DNA of 15,000 nt from Theodoxus fluviatilis (GCA_034096865.1 JAWQFJ010014916.1:1-15000), one strand, 5' to 3'; shown: positions 1 to 9,247, counted from the stretch's first letter. Made by a program: numbers and translations. The notes: generated from the letters alone by a model not told the origin.

Positions 1-1010
1 TTGTGTGTATTTATGTGTTGAAAGCTTTTGTAACAAATTCTTGATAGTTTTCCACTGTTGTGACCTCCCCTCCTACTCCACGCATTATCACTGACACTCA
101 GTGCCTGAGTGGTAGTGTGGCAGACATTTTGAAACTATCAAAATGGAGTGTAGTATTAAGCTCTTTGGTTGACTGTAGTACTAAAGAGTTTCTGTAGTTT
201 GACAGAGGTACATAAGATAACTGTCAACTTTTGTAACTCAGATGTTAACATCAGTGAAGCTGATCTTGGAGCTTGGCTCTGTTGACAAACAAGTGTTCTG
301 GAATTTCATAATACTAAAGCAGTCTACTGTTTTTAGCAGTAATTTTCTCTTGCCATCACATTAGAATTGCCTTTATGAAATGTCTAGTAGTAAGCTGACT
401 TTGTCTGTCAACAGAAAATGGATTTGTTGTTATTGTTGTCGTTATGTATTCTCCTTTGTGAAATCATTACTCAAAAATGCCATGCTATGGAATTCATCAG
501 TCTTCAAATGACAGATTGACTATGACATTAGGTTCAGTGCTGCACTAGTGATACATCTGGTTCTTTCAATTCACTGGCTTCACCCATCTGTTACTTGCAG
601 TGTGTTGCATGCACTTGTAGGACACATTTTGTGTTGTTTGTGGCCACATTTGGTTAGTTATTCTCGTGGAAAGTCCCAGACATTTGAATTGGGAGTGTAC
701 ATGTTTTAAGGACAAGTACATTTCATCTGCAGGGTATTTTAGATGAGGATGTTTTAGAAAATGACTGCCTGTTTGTGACTTTTTGTTGTGCTAAAGAAAA
801 TAATCTTGTTTTACACATTTCTCATTACCAGACATACCTGGCATCAGTGGTTGCTCTTTACTAAGGAGTCTGCAAGTCAGTTGTAAACTTCCTTGCTTTC
901 TTCTGCTGTGCCTTTTTTTTTCTGACCCTCTTCCTTAACTGCATAGTTACCACTTTTTCCTTCCCTCTCCTGCATGCTGTATCCTTCAATGCCATAATTG
1001 TCTACACCAG
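1..1010 (+). other. LIN54 intron (partial), no recognisable content
   Basis: AT-rich intronic sequence with no convincing reading frame, inverted repeat or tandem repeat. The last 120 bases are increasingly pyrimidine-rich and lead into the acceptor at 1009-1010. The upstream exon is outside the window. Confidence 0.6.
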
Positions 1011-1268
1011 GTGACCCCCAAAACCATGGGAGCCAGCAGTGGCACCAGCGTGCAGCGAATCCTGCTGCCAGCCCCCAACCAGTCTGTGACGGTGCGGGCC
1101 CCAGTCAATGTGGCAGCTCCACCCACCACCCTGACCCAGCTACGGCCTTCACCCTCGGGCAGCACCTCCACCCTCAGCTTGCCCCCTGGCACCACCCTCC
1201 TGTCCTCTGCAGCCAATATCCAGGGCCTGCAGGGCTTTGCATTGGTGCCAGCCACCTACGTCTCTCAG
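1011..1268 (+). CDS. LIN54: LIN54 homologue, internal exon (Ser/Thr/Pro-rich region before the CXC domain)
   Basis: This exon encodes 86 codons in phase 0 at both ends. The acceptor is a pyrimidine-rich tract ending CTACACCAG|GTG and the donor is CTCTCAG|GTGACT. The peptide begins VTPKTMGASSGTSVQRILLP and ends GFALVPATYVSQ. It is low-complexity, rich in Ser, Thr, Pro and Ala, and GC-rich compared with the flanking introns. LIN54 proteins have a long, poorly conserved region of this kind before their zinc-binding CXC domains, with short conserved stretches around a (L/F)VPA motif. The link to LIN54 is inference from the downstream CXC exons: the frame joins to the exon at 9819 without a shift. 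A 93-codon reading frame that runs past the donor is only read-through into the intron. The splice sites are well supported; gene identity for this exon alone would be weak. Confidence 0.8.
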
Positions 1269-1427
1269 GTGACTTTCTTCTCATCTCACTGATTAGAGGT
1301 AACGGCAATGCTTTTCACTTGCACTAAGATCTGAATTGATTCCCAACTTTGATATTCTTTCAGAAAACTTAGGCCCAGATCTGACAGTTTCTATTGTCAT
1401 GTGACGATATGGTGACCTCACTACAAG

Positions 1428-3395
1428 CAGGGTTCGTACAGGTCATGAAAAACCTTAAAAGTACTTAGATTTTGACACCCCTTTTTTAAGGCCTTAAAAG
1501 TCCTTCGAAATTAAAGTTTTCTATCAGTTTACTAGCAAGGTGCTTAAAAGTCCTTCGAAAATGGGATTTTCCTTGAAATAATTTCAAAGCAGTACTTTAG
1601 TTTAAGAATAACTGAGAAAAAAATGACATTTTCATTTCGATGTCGCCAACAAAGCGTCTGCTACCAGCATTTTTGCAGAAGGGAAGCGACTCTGACCCCC
1701 TATATGCAGGAGTGACCTCCCCTGATAAATTTACCTCTTGCTAGTTAGTGGTGGTGGCTTGTGCCGGTGAAACTTGCGCCATTTTGGAAACTGAAAGATG
1801 CCTGGAAGGTGTTTATTCAATGATAAGTGGTTGGAATCGGCCGAATTCAGAGAGTGGCTGCAACGTGATCCAAAGGGAAACACCCGGAAAGCTTATTGTT
1901 CAGTGTGCAAAAAAACTTTTGATGTTGCTGCTGGCGGTCATTCTTCTGTACTGGCGCACCACAAGGGGGCAAAACATGAACGTTTTGTAAAAGCTTCAAG
2001 ACCTGCCGTGCCCATGTCCGCATTTCTCGAAAAGACTGGGCCTTCAACTTCAACTGTAACCCATGCTGCGACTAGTAGTTCTACTGTCAGTACCAGGCCT
2101 TCTTCTGCTCAGCCATTTTCCAGCACAGATACTTTGAAAGCTGAAATAATCTGGACATTGAAAGCGGTCAGCAGCCACTACAGCTATAAATCATGTGAAG
2201 ACAACGGCAAAGTGTTTGCAGCAATGTTTCCTGACAGCCAGATTGCAGCCAGTTACAAGTGTGGAGAAAGGAAGTCGTCATACTTGTCAACATTTGGAAT
2301 CGCTCGCCATTTCTTTAATGAACTGAAGGACAGAGTGAAATCTGAGACATCCTACGTCTTGTTATTTGACGAGAGCCTGAATGATGATCTGCAGCAAAAG
2401 CAGCTGGATATCCATGTGAGGGTGTGGGAGAATAATGTGGTGGCGACAAACTACCTTCGTTCAGAATTCATGGGGCATGCGGCAGCAGTTGACCTTCATG
2501 AGCGCCTTGAGCCCGTGATCCTCGAGTTTGGTCATCGCAAGCTTCTGCAGCTATCCATGGATGGCCCTAACGTGAACTGGAAGCTATATGAGTAAGTTTT
2601 ATTTTGAATTAACAATTTCTATTTTTGTTAATAGGCCTATATGTGTTTACTGCAACTGTTTTTATTTTTATTTTTGTTTTTAAAAAATACACTGCTTTAT
2701 CATTTCTTAATCTGGTTAACTCTTTCATTGCCACATGTGATAGACATTGCCTTTCAGCAAAGAAGTTTGTTCTTTTTAAGAAGCAGCACTTCGACATTTA
2801 CTATGTTAGATGTTAGAGGCTGTAGACATTATAATTTATGCACTGCAATATATAATTACTAATTCTGATATTATTGTTTAATTTATGATTATTATTATTT
2901 TTTTATATATTTATTAATTAATTATTTTATTGCTTGTTTTAATTTGATATATTTGTTATTTTTTAGGGGCGTACATCACTTTTTTGTTTAAAATAGGAAA
3001 GAATGAAATGAGTAAATAATAAATGAAATATTTATTTTAAAAAAAATGAAGGGGAAAAAAGAGGAGGATGGAGGACCCCAATAATGTGTTATAAAAAGGA
3101 GGTATGTTAAAGTACACAGATCAACTCCATCACTAAAATAGGTCTATGTTTTATACATGTTTATGTGTCATAAATGACTTAAATTTACTTTGTTTTTAAA
3201 GAATGATGATTAAGATAGACATGAGTAAGAGAAAAATGTGTGTTTAGTGTGGGGTATGTGTGTATTTAAAGGGAGAAGCGAGTCAGAGATCCCTCAGTTG
3301 TTCTTTATAAAGTTCGTAAAATGTCCTTTAAAAAGTCCTTTAAAAGTCCTTAAAAAGTCCTTACTTTTTGTGGACGATAACCTGTATGAACCCTG
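1428..3395 (+). mobile_element. hAT-like DNA transposon, internally deleted, 1968 bp
   Basis: The ends are imperfect terminal inverted repeats: CAGGGTTCGTACAGGTC at the left and, read on the opposite strand, CAGGGTTCATACAGGTT at the right. Behind the ends are repeated AAAAGTCCTT boxes (about 1456-1555 on the left, 3329-3365 on the right), the usual layout of subterminal transposase sites. A 265-codon transposase fragment lies at 1798-2595. The rest, 2596-3300, is AT-rich and non-coding. hAT elements normally leave 8-bp target duplications; here only ACAAG (1423-1427 and 3396-3400) is shared at the two flanks. The class is inferred from the terminal sequence and the ORF. Confidence 0.8.
1798..2595 (+). 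pseudogene. hAT-like transposase, N-terminal 265 codons with BED-like zinc finger
   Basis: The reading frame starts MPGRCLFNDKWLESAEFREW. Residues 34-60 form a BED-like zinc finger (C34, C37, H54, H60), a DNA-binding module common at the N-terminus of hAT transposases. A Ser/Thr-rich linker covers about 80-112. Further on, LLFDES (Asp191) and LSMDGPNVNW (Asp255) look like the first two catalytic Asp positions of the RNase H-like fold; the family's usual second motif resembles D-N-A-x-N. The final catalytic Glu and the dimerisation domain are missing. The frame stops at KLYE, where the stop overlaps a perfect splice donor (ATGA|GTAAGT), so coding may once have continued past an intron. The AT-rich 3' part shows no further exon. 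I read it as an internally deleted, inactive copy. Confidence 0.75.
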
Positions 3396-3432
3396 ACAAG
3401 ACTCTCGCGCCCCGCCCCCGCCCCCCTTTTAT
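3396..3432. other. C-rich spacer between two mobile elements
   Basis: A short CGCCCC/GCCCCCGCCCCCC run (about 3406-3426), with the G-rich complement on the minus strand. It separates the hAT-like element from the repeat nest. It could form a G-quadruplex or i-motif, which is only a composition-based suggestion. Confidence 0.5.
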
Positions 3433-3668
3433 TGACTCACATGCGAAGCAAAAGTGAGTCTATGTACTCACCCTTTTCGTCCGTCTGGGCGTCTGTAAAA
3501 AACTTTAACGTTGGATTTTTCTCGGAGACTAGTATTATATCTATCAACACCCAATTTGGCGTGATGGTGTAGGACGACAAGGTGTACAACAACATACATA
3601 GTGACTTGACCTTGCTTCAAGGTCAAGGTCTCAGGGGCCATAAATGTTGCCTAAAAAACAGCCATTTT

Positions 3669-4533
3669 TGACTCACATGCGAAGCAAAAGTGAGTCTATG
3701 TACTGAGCCGTGTCGTCCGTCCGTCCGGGCATCCGTCCGTCCGGGCGTCCGGGCGTCCGTAAAAAACTTAAACGTTGGATTTTTCTCTGAGACTATTAAG
3801 TCTATCAACACCAAATGTGGCATGATGGTGTATGATGACAAGGCCTCAAAAAACATACATAGTGACTTGACCTTGCTTCAAGGTCAAGGTCACAGGAGCC
3901 ATAAATGTGGTCTCAAAAACAGTCATTTTTCACATTTTCCCAATTTTCTCCCACGTTATTGAGAATGGCGACCTTAGCTACAAGTGGTATATAGGTCAAA
4001 GCAAGCCCTATCTTTTGATACCAGTTTGGTTGACCTTGCTTCAAGGTCAAGGTCACAGGAGCTCTTCAAAGTTGGATTGTATACATATTTTGAAGTGACC
4101 TTGACCCTGAACTATGGAAGATAACTGTTTCAAACTTAATAATTATGTGGGGCACATGTTATACTTTCATCATGAGACACATTTGGTCACATATCATCAA
4201 GGTCAAGGTCACTTTGACCCTTATGAAATGTGACCAAAATGGGGTAGTGAACCACTAAAAGTGACTATATCTCATGGTAGAAAGTGCCAATAAGCACCAT
4301 TGTGCTTCCTATGTCTTGAATTAACAGCTTTGTGTTGCATGACCTTGGATGACCTTGACCTTGGGTCAAGGTCACATGTATTTTGGTAGGAAAAATGTGT
4401 AAAGCATTTCTTTGTGTATGATGTCATTGGTAGGTTTAGTTGTTTGACCTTGACCTTGAAGGTCACCTGAAGGTCAAGGTCATATAAAGGTCAAGGTCAA
4501 GCATGTGAGTCGTATGGGCTTTGCCCTTCTTGT
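3669..4533 (+). mobile_element. Helentron-like repeat, subfamily A, copy 1 (865 bp)
   Basis: A complete copy: TGACTCACATGC at the 5' end, a CCGTCCGTCCGGGC minisatellite (3710-3760), the core, then GCATGTGAGTC (4501-4511) and the GGGC-TTT-GCCC hairpin ending CTTCTTGT. The inverted repeat GACTCACATGC/GCATGTGAGTC is at the extreme 5' end but 22 bases from the 3' end. It is inserted in the outer element between T and T. Diagnostic A-type sequence: TACTGAGCCGTG near the start, AAAAACTTAAACG and TCTCCCACGTTATTG. It is closely similar, and equal in length, to the copy at 12495-13359. Confidence 0.75.
4447..4503 (+). promoter_or_regulatory. Cluster of nuclear-receptor-like half-sites (example from repeat copy at 3669)
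   Basis: This 57-base stretch carries TGACCTTGACCTTGAAGGTC, then AAGGTCAAGGTCA and AAGGTCAAGGTCAAGC. TCAAGGTCA is the extended half-site recognised by NR5A/FTZ-F1 and ERR receptors, and AGGTCAAGGTCA is a direct repeat with no spacer, as bound by GCNF. I count nine GGTCAAGGTC boxes, on either strand, in the 865-bp copy. The motif match is direct; function is not shown. Confidence 0.4.
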
Positions 4534-4542
4534 TCACATTTT

Positions 4543-5364
4543 TGACTCACATGCGAAGCAAAAGTGAGTCTATGTACTCACCCTTTTCGTCCGTCCGGGC
4601 GTCCGGGCGTCCGAAAACTTTAACGTTGGATTTTTCTTGGAGACTATTAAGTCTATCAATACCAAATGTGGCACGATGGTGTATGATGACAAGGCCTCAA
4701 AAAACATACATAGTGACTTGTCCTTGCTTCAAGGTCAAGGTCGCAGGGGCCATAAATGTTGTCTAAAGAACAGTCATTTTTCACATTTTCTCAATTTTCT
4801 CTGAAGTTTTTGAGATTGGATACCTGACCTATATATGGTATATAGGGCAAAGTAATCCCTATCTTTTGATACCAGTTTGGTTCACCTTGCTTCAAGGTCA
4901 AGGTCACACGAGCTCTTCAACATATTTTGAAGTGACCCTGACCCTGAACTATGGAAGATAACTGTTTCAAACTTAATAATTATGTGGGGAACATGTTATA
5001 CTTTTATCATGAGACGCATTTGGTCACATATCATCAAGGTCAAGGTCACTTTGACCCTTATGAAATGTGACCAAAATGGGGTAGTGAACCACTAAAAGTG
5101 ACCATATCTCATGGTAGAAAGTGCTAATAAGCACCATTGTGCTTCCTATGTCTTGAATTAACAGCTTTGTGTTGCATGACCTTGGATGACCTTGACCTTG
5201 GGTCAAGGTCACATGTATTTTGGTAGGAAAAATGTGTAAAGCATTTCTTAGGGTATGATGTCATTGGTAGGTTTAGTTGTTAGACCTTGAAGGTCACCTG
5301 AAGGTCAAGGTCATATAAAGGTCAAGGTCAAGCATGTGAGTTGTATGGGCTTTGCCCTTCTTGT
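4543..5364 (+). mobile_element. Helentron-like repeat, subfamily B, copy 1 (822 bp)
   Basis: A second complete copy inserted nine bases downstream of the preceding one, in the same orientation. It has the same terminal structure. Diagnostic B-type sequence: GTCCGAAAACTTTAACG and TCAATACCAAATG. The sequence on its right, CCCAATTTTC, is the continuation of the outer element, which shows that the insertion was clean. It is a closer match to the copy at 13368-14195 than to its A-type neighbour. Confidence 0.75.
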
Positions 5365-5779
5365 CCCAATTTTCTGTGAAGTTTTTGAGATTGGATACCT
5401 GACCTATATATGGTATATAGGGCAAAGTAATCCCTATCTTTTGATACCAGTTTGATTGACCTTGCTTCAAGGTCAAGGTCACAGGAGGTCTTTAAAGTTG
5501 AATTGTATACATATTTTGAAGTGACCTTGACCCTGAACAATGGAAGATAACTCTTTCAAACTTCATAAGATTGTAGTACACATGTTATACTTTCATACTA
5601 GGTCACCAGTGTCATTCGTCTGGGCGTCTGGGCAGCAGTCCGGGCGGCCGTCCGGGCAGCCGGGTGTCCTGTCGTCCGTAAAAAACTTTAACGTTGGATT
5701 TTTCTCGGAGACTATTAAGTCTATCAACACCCAATTTGGCATGATGGTGTAGGATGACAAGGGGTACAAAAACATACAT

Positions 5780-5802
5780 GAGCAATTCTAAAAAGGTGGC
5801 AA
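5780..5802 (+). repeat. Left terminal inverted repeat of the 2776-bp transposon
   Basis: Exact 23-bp reverse complement of 8533-8555; starts GAGCAATTCT. Preceded by the target duplication ACAT. Confidence 0.9.
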
Positions 5803-6230
5803 TGGCGCATGGTTGTCCAGTAGAGTGTAAATAACACAAAAACTACAAACTTTTTATGATGTTACGTTTATATCATATTGTAGAGAAAAGATTAAAGATA
5901 TACATATAATAAATCTGTTCCGATTGTTGCTTTTGTGTGTGAATGGTCCGCATGTATTTAAAGAGAAACGTGAAAAACCGCCATTACCAAACGTGACATT
6001 TTTCACCAAGAGGAAAAGGATTCCGTTTTCTCTTGAACCCCACATTTGTTTTCTAACATCTGGTGGTTTTTAGACAAGAAAATAGTTAATGCTCAACTGC
6101 CAGCAACTAGAACTGAATGTTACCAACCTATTCTGATTTTATTTGGCTTCAAAATCCGCGTTTGCCTCGTCATGGCGTCGTGTCATTGCAGACGAATTTT
6201 TCAGTGTACGCAGACCTGTGCACTTGTACG

Positions 6231-6257
6231 AAAAAATCGTACAATGTACGATTTTTT
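6231..6257. repeat. Near-perfect palindrome at the insertion point of a nested repeat
   Basis: AAAAAATCGTACA and TGTACGATTTTTT are perfect 13-base arms separated by one A. The nested element begins at the last T of the right arm. Confidence 0.8.
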
Positions 6258-7091
6258 ACTCACATGCGAAGCAAAAGTGAGTCTATGTACTCACCCGTGT
6301 CGTCCGTCCGGGCGTCCGGGCGTCCGGGCGTCCGTGAAAAACTTTAACGTTGGATTTTTCTCGGAGACTATTAAGTCTATCAACACCCAATTTGGCATGA
6401 TGGTGTATGATAACAAGGCCTCAAAAAACATACATAGTGACTTGTCCTTGCTTCAAGGTCAAGGTCGCAGGGGCCATAAATGTTGTCTAAAAAACAGTCA
6501 TTATTCACATTTTCTCAATTTTCTCTAAAGTTTTTGAGATTGGATACCTGACCTATATATGGTATATAGGGCAAAGTAAGCCCTATCTTTTGATACCAGT
6601 TTGGTTGACCTTGTTTCAAGGTCAAGGTCACAGGAGCTCTTTAAAGTTGGATTGTATACATATTTTGAAGTGACCTTGACCCTGAACTATGGAAGATAAC
6701 TGTTTCAAACTTAATAATTATGTGGGGCACATGTTATACTTTCATCATGAGACACATTTGGTCACATATCATCAAGGTCAAGGTCACTTTGACCCTTATG
6801 AAATGTGACCAAAATGGGGTAGTGAACCACTAAAAGTGACCATATCTCATGGTAGAAAGTGCCAATAAGCACCATTGTGCTTCCTATGTCTTGAATTAAC
6901 AGCCCTTGTTGCATGACCTTGACCTTGGGTCAAGGTCACATGTATTTTGGTAGGAAAAATGTGTAAAGCATTTCTTAGTGTATGATGTCATTGGTAGGTT
7001 TAGTTGTTTGACCTTGACCTTGAAGGTCACCTGAAGGTCAAGGTCATGTAAAGGTCAAGCATGTGAGTCGTATGGGCTTTGCCCTTCTTGT
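6257..7091 (+). mobile_element. Helentron-like repeat nested in the TIR transposon (835 bp)
   Basis: A complete copy with the hairpin-bearing 3' end GGGCTTTGCCCTTCTTGT. The 5' end reads TTTTTTACTCACATGCG, lacking the G of TGACTCAC. It lies directly after a 13-bp-arm palindrome (6231-6257) of the host transposon. The orientation is the same as all other copies. The terminal region has a shortened GGTCAAGGTC tract compared with the A-type copies. Confidence 0.75.
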
Positions 7092-7834
7092 TTAAGCATT
7101 GTACGACTGGTTTTCACGATCTCACGATTTTTTTCGTGTTGGAGTTCCAGTGTGTGTGTTGTGTTTTTGTGTCGTTTGGAGTTTGAGAAAAAATCTTAAG
7201 ATTTTTAACCCAGAATCTTCTGATTTTGAAAATCTAGGGTGCACAGGTCTGTGTACGATAAGATCAACTATTTTCGGCGTGGTTTATTGGATTTTGGATC
7301 CAGGATTGGTGTAAAGTTATCGATAATATCGTCATAATTCTCAGAAAATTAATCAATGCATTTTTTAAGGAGTTGTAGGATGTGAAAGTTTAGCATCAAA
7401 TTTCCGTCATAATGTGCCGAATCAACAAAAGCGAAAAAAGATGAATTTTCTTCGAAACTTTTCTGTTCCCGATCCATAATTTCGTTCTAACACATATGCC
7501 ACTGAAGTGCTGACCGAGCAACACGAGGTAAAATGGAGCGCAAACGAAGAGGTAAGAGTTTTTGTATTTGTGTCATCATAAATTGTGGACGAGTGCCGAG
7601 GCAACAAAGTACTAACCAGGCAGCCAAAATGCACAGATTTGAAAGCTTAGTTTCAGCATCTTCCTTCCAAAGAACGCCACATGTTTGGTATCGCATCGAA
7701 GCTTCATTTCCCGGCTTTACGTTGCAACTGTTTCCGGTACCGAAGAATAATTACCGAAGGCACACGAGATAGAAATCAGAGGCCATTGCAAACCAATGGA
7801 AAGCTTCGAAATAACGGCCTGTCTGTCAGCTAGG

Positions 7835-7958
7835 CTCTGATTGGCCGCTTGTGTGCGTGATCACAGCGTGTCACGGCGGAAGTGGCTGGCGGAAACGGCC
7901 GAACCGTACTTCGACTGGCGGAAGTGGTGGTCGGAAACGGCCGAACCGTACTTCGACT
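7835..7958 (+). repeat. GC-rich patch with CCAAT-like box and a 42-bp tandem duplication
   Basis: Inside the TIR transposon the composition changes to GC-rich. A CTGATTGGCC box (inverted CCAAT) lies near 7837. A 42-bp unit beginning GGCGGAAGTGG is present twice in tandem (7875-7916 and 7917-7958), with a few differences. Because 42 is a multiple of three, the duplication keeps a 14-residue repeat (ETAEPYFD core) in a 64-codon reading frame from 7841, but nothing else supports that frame as coding. CGGAAGTG resembles an ETS-type site. The patch could be promoter-like sequence; this is inference. Confidence 0.5.
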
Positions 7959-8532
7959 GCTTCCGACCTGAACGTCGGCCGCCGAAGCAAACATCGGTTT
8001 CCTGTGTTGACTTGTCACTGATGACACAAAATTGATTTCTTGAATTAAATTGCTGCAAAACGGCAATTTTAAGCTGTACCTTTGCTACAGTGAATAAATG
8101 TTGTCATTTTTAGTACACAAACAGTAGTTGGTGTCTGTATTGCTTGTTTTTTGTAATTACTGAGAAAGTGTACAAACGGATATGTTGACTAGTCACCAAT
8201 GACATTACAAATGCTTTATAATTACCAAATTCAATTGTTTTTTTAATATAATTGTTTTACAGGATGTTATTGCATTAGGAATGACATCTAATATAGTAAG
8301 AATAGTTAGTGTGACATTTTTGGTAATAACAGATATTTGTGGTTTTTTTATGACATGAATGACTAGTCAACATTCACCTTTTTCCACTTTAACGCTCACA
8401 TACACACACACAAAATAGCAAACTATCTTTTTATTCATAATTTATGATAAAATACAGTTTGTTCTAACATTATATGCTGATTTCAGTCAAATCTGATGAT
8501 TTTTAGTAATTAGGTCTAATGTCACACTTTTC

Positions 8533-8555
8533 TTGCCACCTTTTTAGAATTGCTC
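8533..8555 (-). repeat. Right terminal inverted repeat of the 2776-bp transposon
   Basis: Exact reverse complement of 5780-5802; ends AGAATTGCTC and is followed by the target duplication ACAT. Confidence 0.9.
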
Positions 8556-9247
8556 ACATAGTGACTTGACCTTGCTTCAAGGTCAAGGTCACAGGAGCTC
8601 TTAAAAGTTGGATTGTATACATATTTTGAAGTGACCTTGACCCCGAACTATGGAAGATAACTCTTCCAAACTTCATAACATTGTAGTACACATGTTATAC
8701 TTTCATAGTAGGTCAACCGTGTCGTCAGTCCGGGGGTCCGAGTGTCCTGCCGTCCGTAAAAGACTTTAACGTTGGATTTTTCTCGGAGACTATTAAGTCT
8801 AGCAACACCCAATTTGGCATAATGGTGTATGATGACAAGGCGTACAAAAACATACACAGTGACTTGACCTTGCTTGAAGGTCAAGGTCGCAGGGGCCGTA
8901 ATTGTTAAAAAACAGCCATTTTTCACATTTTCCCAATTTTCTCTGAAGTTTTTGAGATTGGATACCTGACCTACATATGGTATGTAGGGCAAAGTAATCC
9001 CTATCTTTTGATACCAGTTTGATTGACCTTGCTTCAAGGTCAAGGTCACAGGAGGTCTTTAAAGTTGGATTGTATACATATTTTGAAGTGACCTTATGTA
9101 TTTTGGTAGGAAAAATGTGTAAAGCAGTTCTTAGTATATGATGGCATTGCTAGGTTTAGTTGTTTGACCTTGACCTTGAAGATCACCTGAAGATCAAGGT
9201 CATGTAATGGTCAAGCATGTGAGTCATATGGGCTTTGCCCTTCTTGT

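Larger units (their letters stand above)
6206..7256. repeat. 18-bp inverted repeat pair inside the TIR transposon, flanking the nested element
   Basis: GTACGCAGACCTGTGCAC at 6206-6223 matches the reverse complement of 7239-7256 at 17 of 18 positions. Without the nested 835-bp repeat, the arms would be about 180 bases apart, so they could have formed a hairpin or marked the ends of a smaller inner element. Confidence 0.65.
5780..8555. mobile_element. TIR DNA transposon of unassigned superfamily, 2776 bp including a nested repeat
   Basis: The ends are perfect 23-bp inverted repeats (5780-5802 and 8533-8555) beginning GAGCAATTCTAAAAAGG. The flanks carry a 4-bp duplication ACAT (5776-5779 and 8556-8559), and removing the element restores the host repeat sequence AACATACATAGTGAC. 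Subtracting the nested repeat at 6257-7091 leaves about 1.94 kb. I found no transposase motif in any frame. Three GACTAGTCA-like boxes (about 8008, 8190, 8360) could be subterminal protein sites. A 4-bp duplication occurs in superfamilies such as Sola and Chapaev; the sequence alone does not decide. It could equally be read with TIRs one base longer (TGAGC...) and a 2-bp duplication. Confidence 0.85.
3433..9247 (+). mobile_element. Outer (oldest) Helentron-like non-autonomous element with three tandem modules and nested insertions
   Basis: It starts TGACTCACATGCGAAGC and ends GGGCTTTGCCCTTCTTGT. The intervening sequence can be followed through all the insertions. Module 1 runs 3469-3668, 4534-4542 and 5365-5605. 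Module 2 runs 5606-5779 and 8560-8706. Module 3 runs 8707-9247. Each module opens with a CGTCCGGGCG-type tract and GTAAAAAACTTTAACGTTGG, and contains TTGCTTCAAGGTCAAGGTC. No element end occurs between modules, so this is one element with tandem internal units. Module 2 lacks the segment between two GACCTTGCTTCAAGGTC copies, and module 3 is shortened in its distal part; both look like recombination between internal repeats. No coding capacity. Confidence 0.7.

Noticed and set aside
998..1327. 109-codon frame over the first LIN54 exon, and its minus-strand partner
   Set aside because: They are shadows in other frames of a GC-rich exon; they cross both splice sites and do not join to the later exons.
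3690..3962. Repeated 60-160-codon reading frames over the Helentron-like copies (for example with MSLCTEPCRPSV and NVGFFSETIKSINT)
   Set aside because: The same peptide recurs only because the DNA repeat recurs. It crosses the CGTCCG minisatellite, is broken at different points in different copies, and has no domain. The repeats are treated as non-coding.
6046..6528. 160-codon frame spanning the TIR transposon and nested repeat
   Set aside because: It runs across an insertion junction into a non-coding repeat, so it cannot be an original gene.
7841..8035. 64-codon gene with a 14-residue tandem repeat
   Set aside because: The in-frame repeat follows from a 42-bp DNA duplication. There is no conserved motif, and the reverse strand is equally open.
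8648..9049. 133-codon minus-strand reading frame
   Set aside because: It is antisense to a repeat module and is fragmented in the equivalent position of the other copies.
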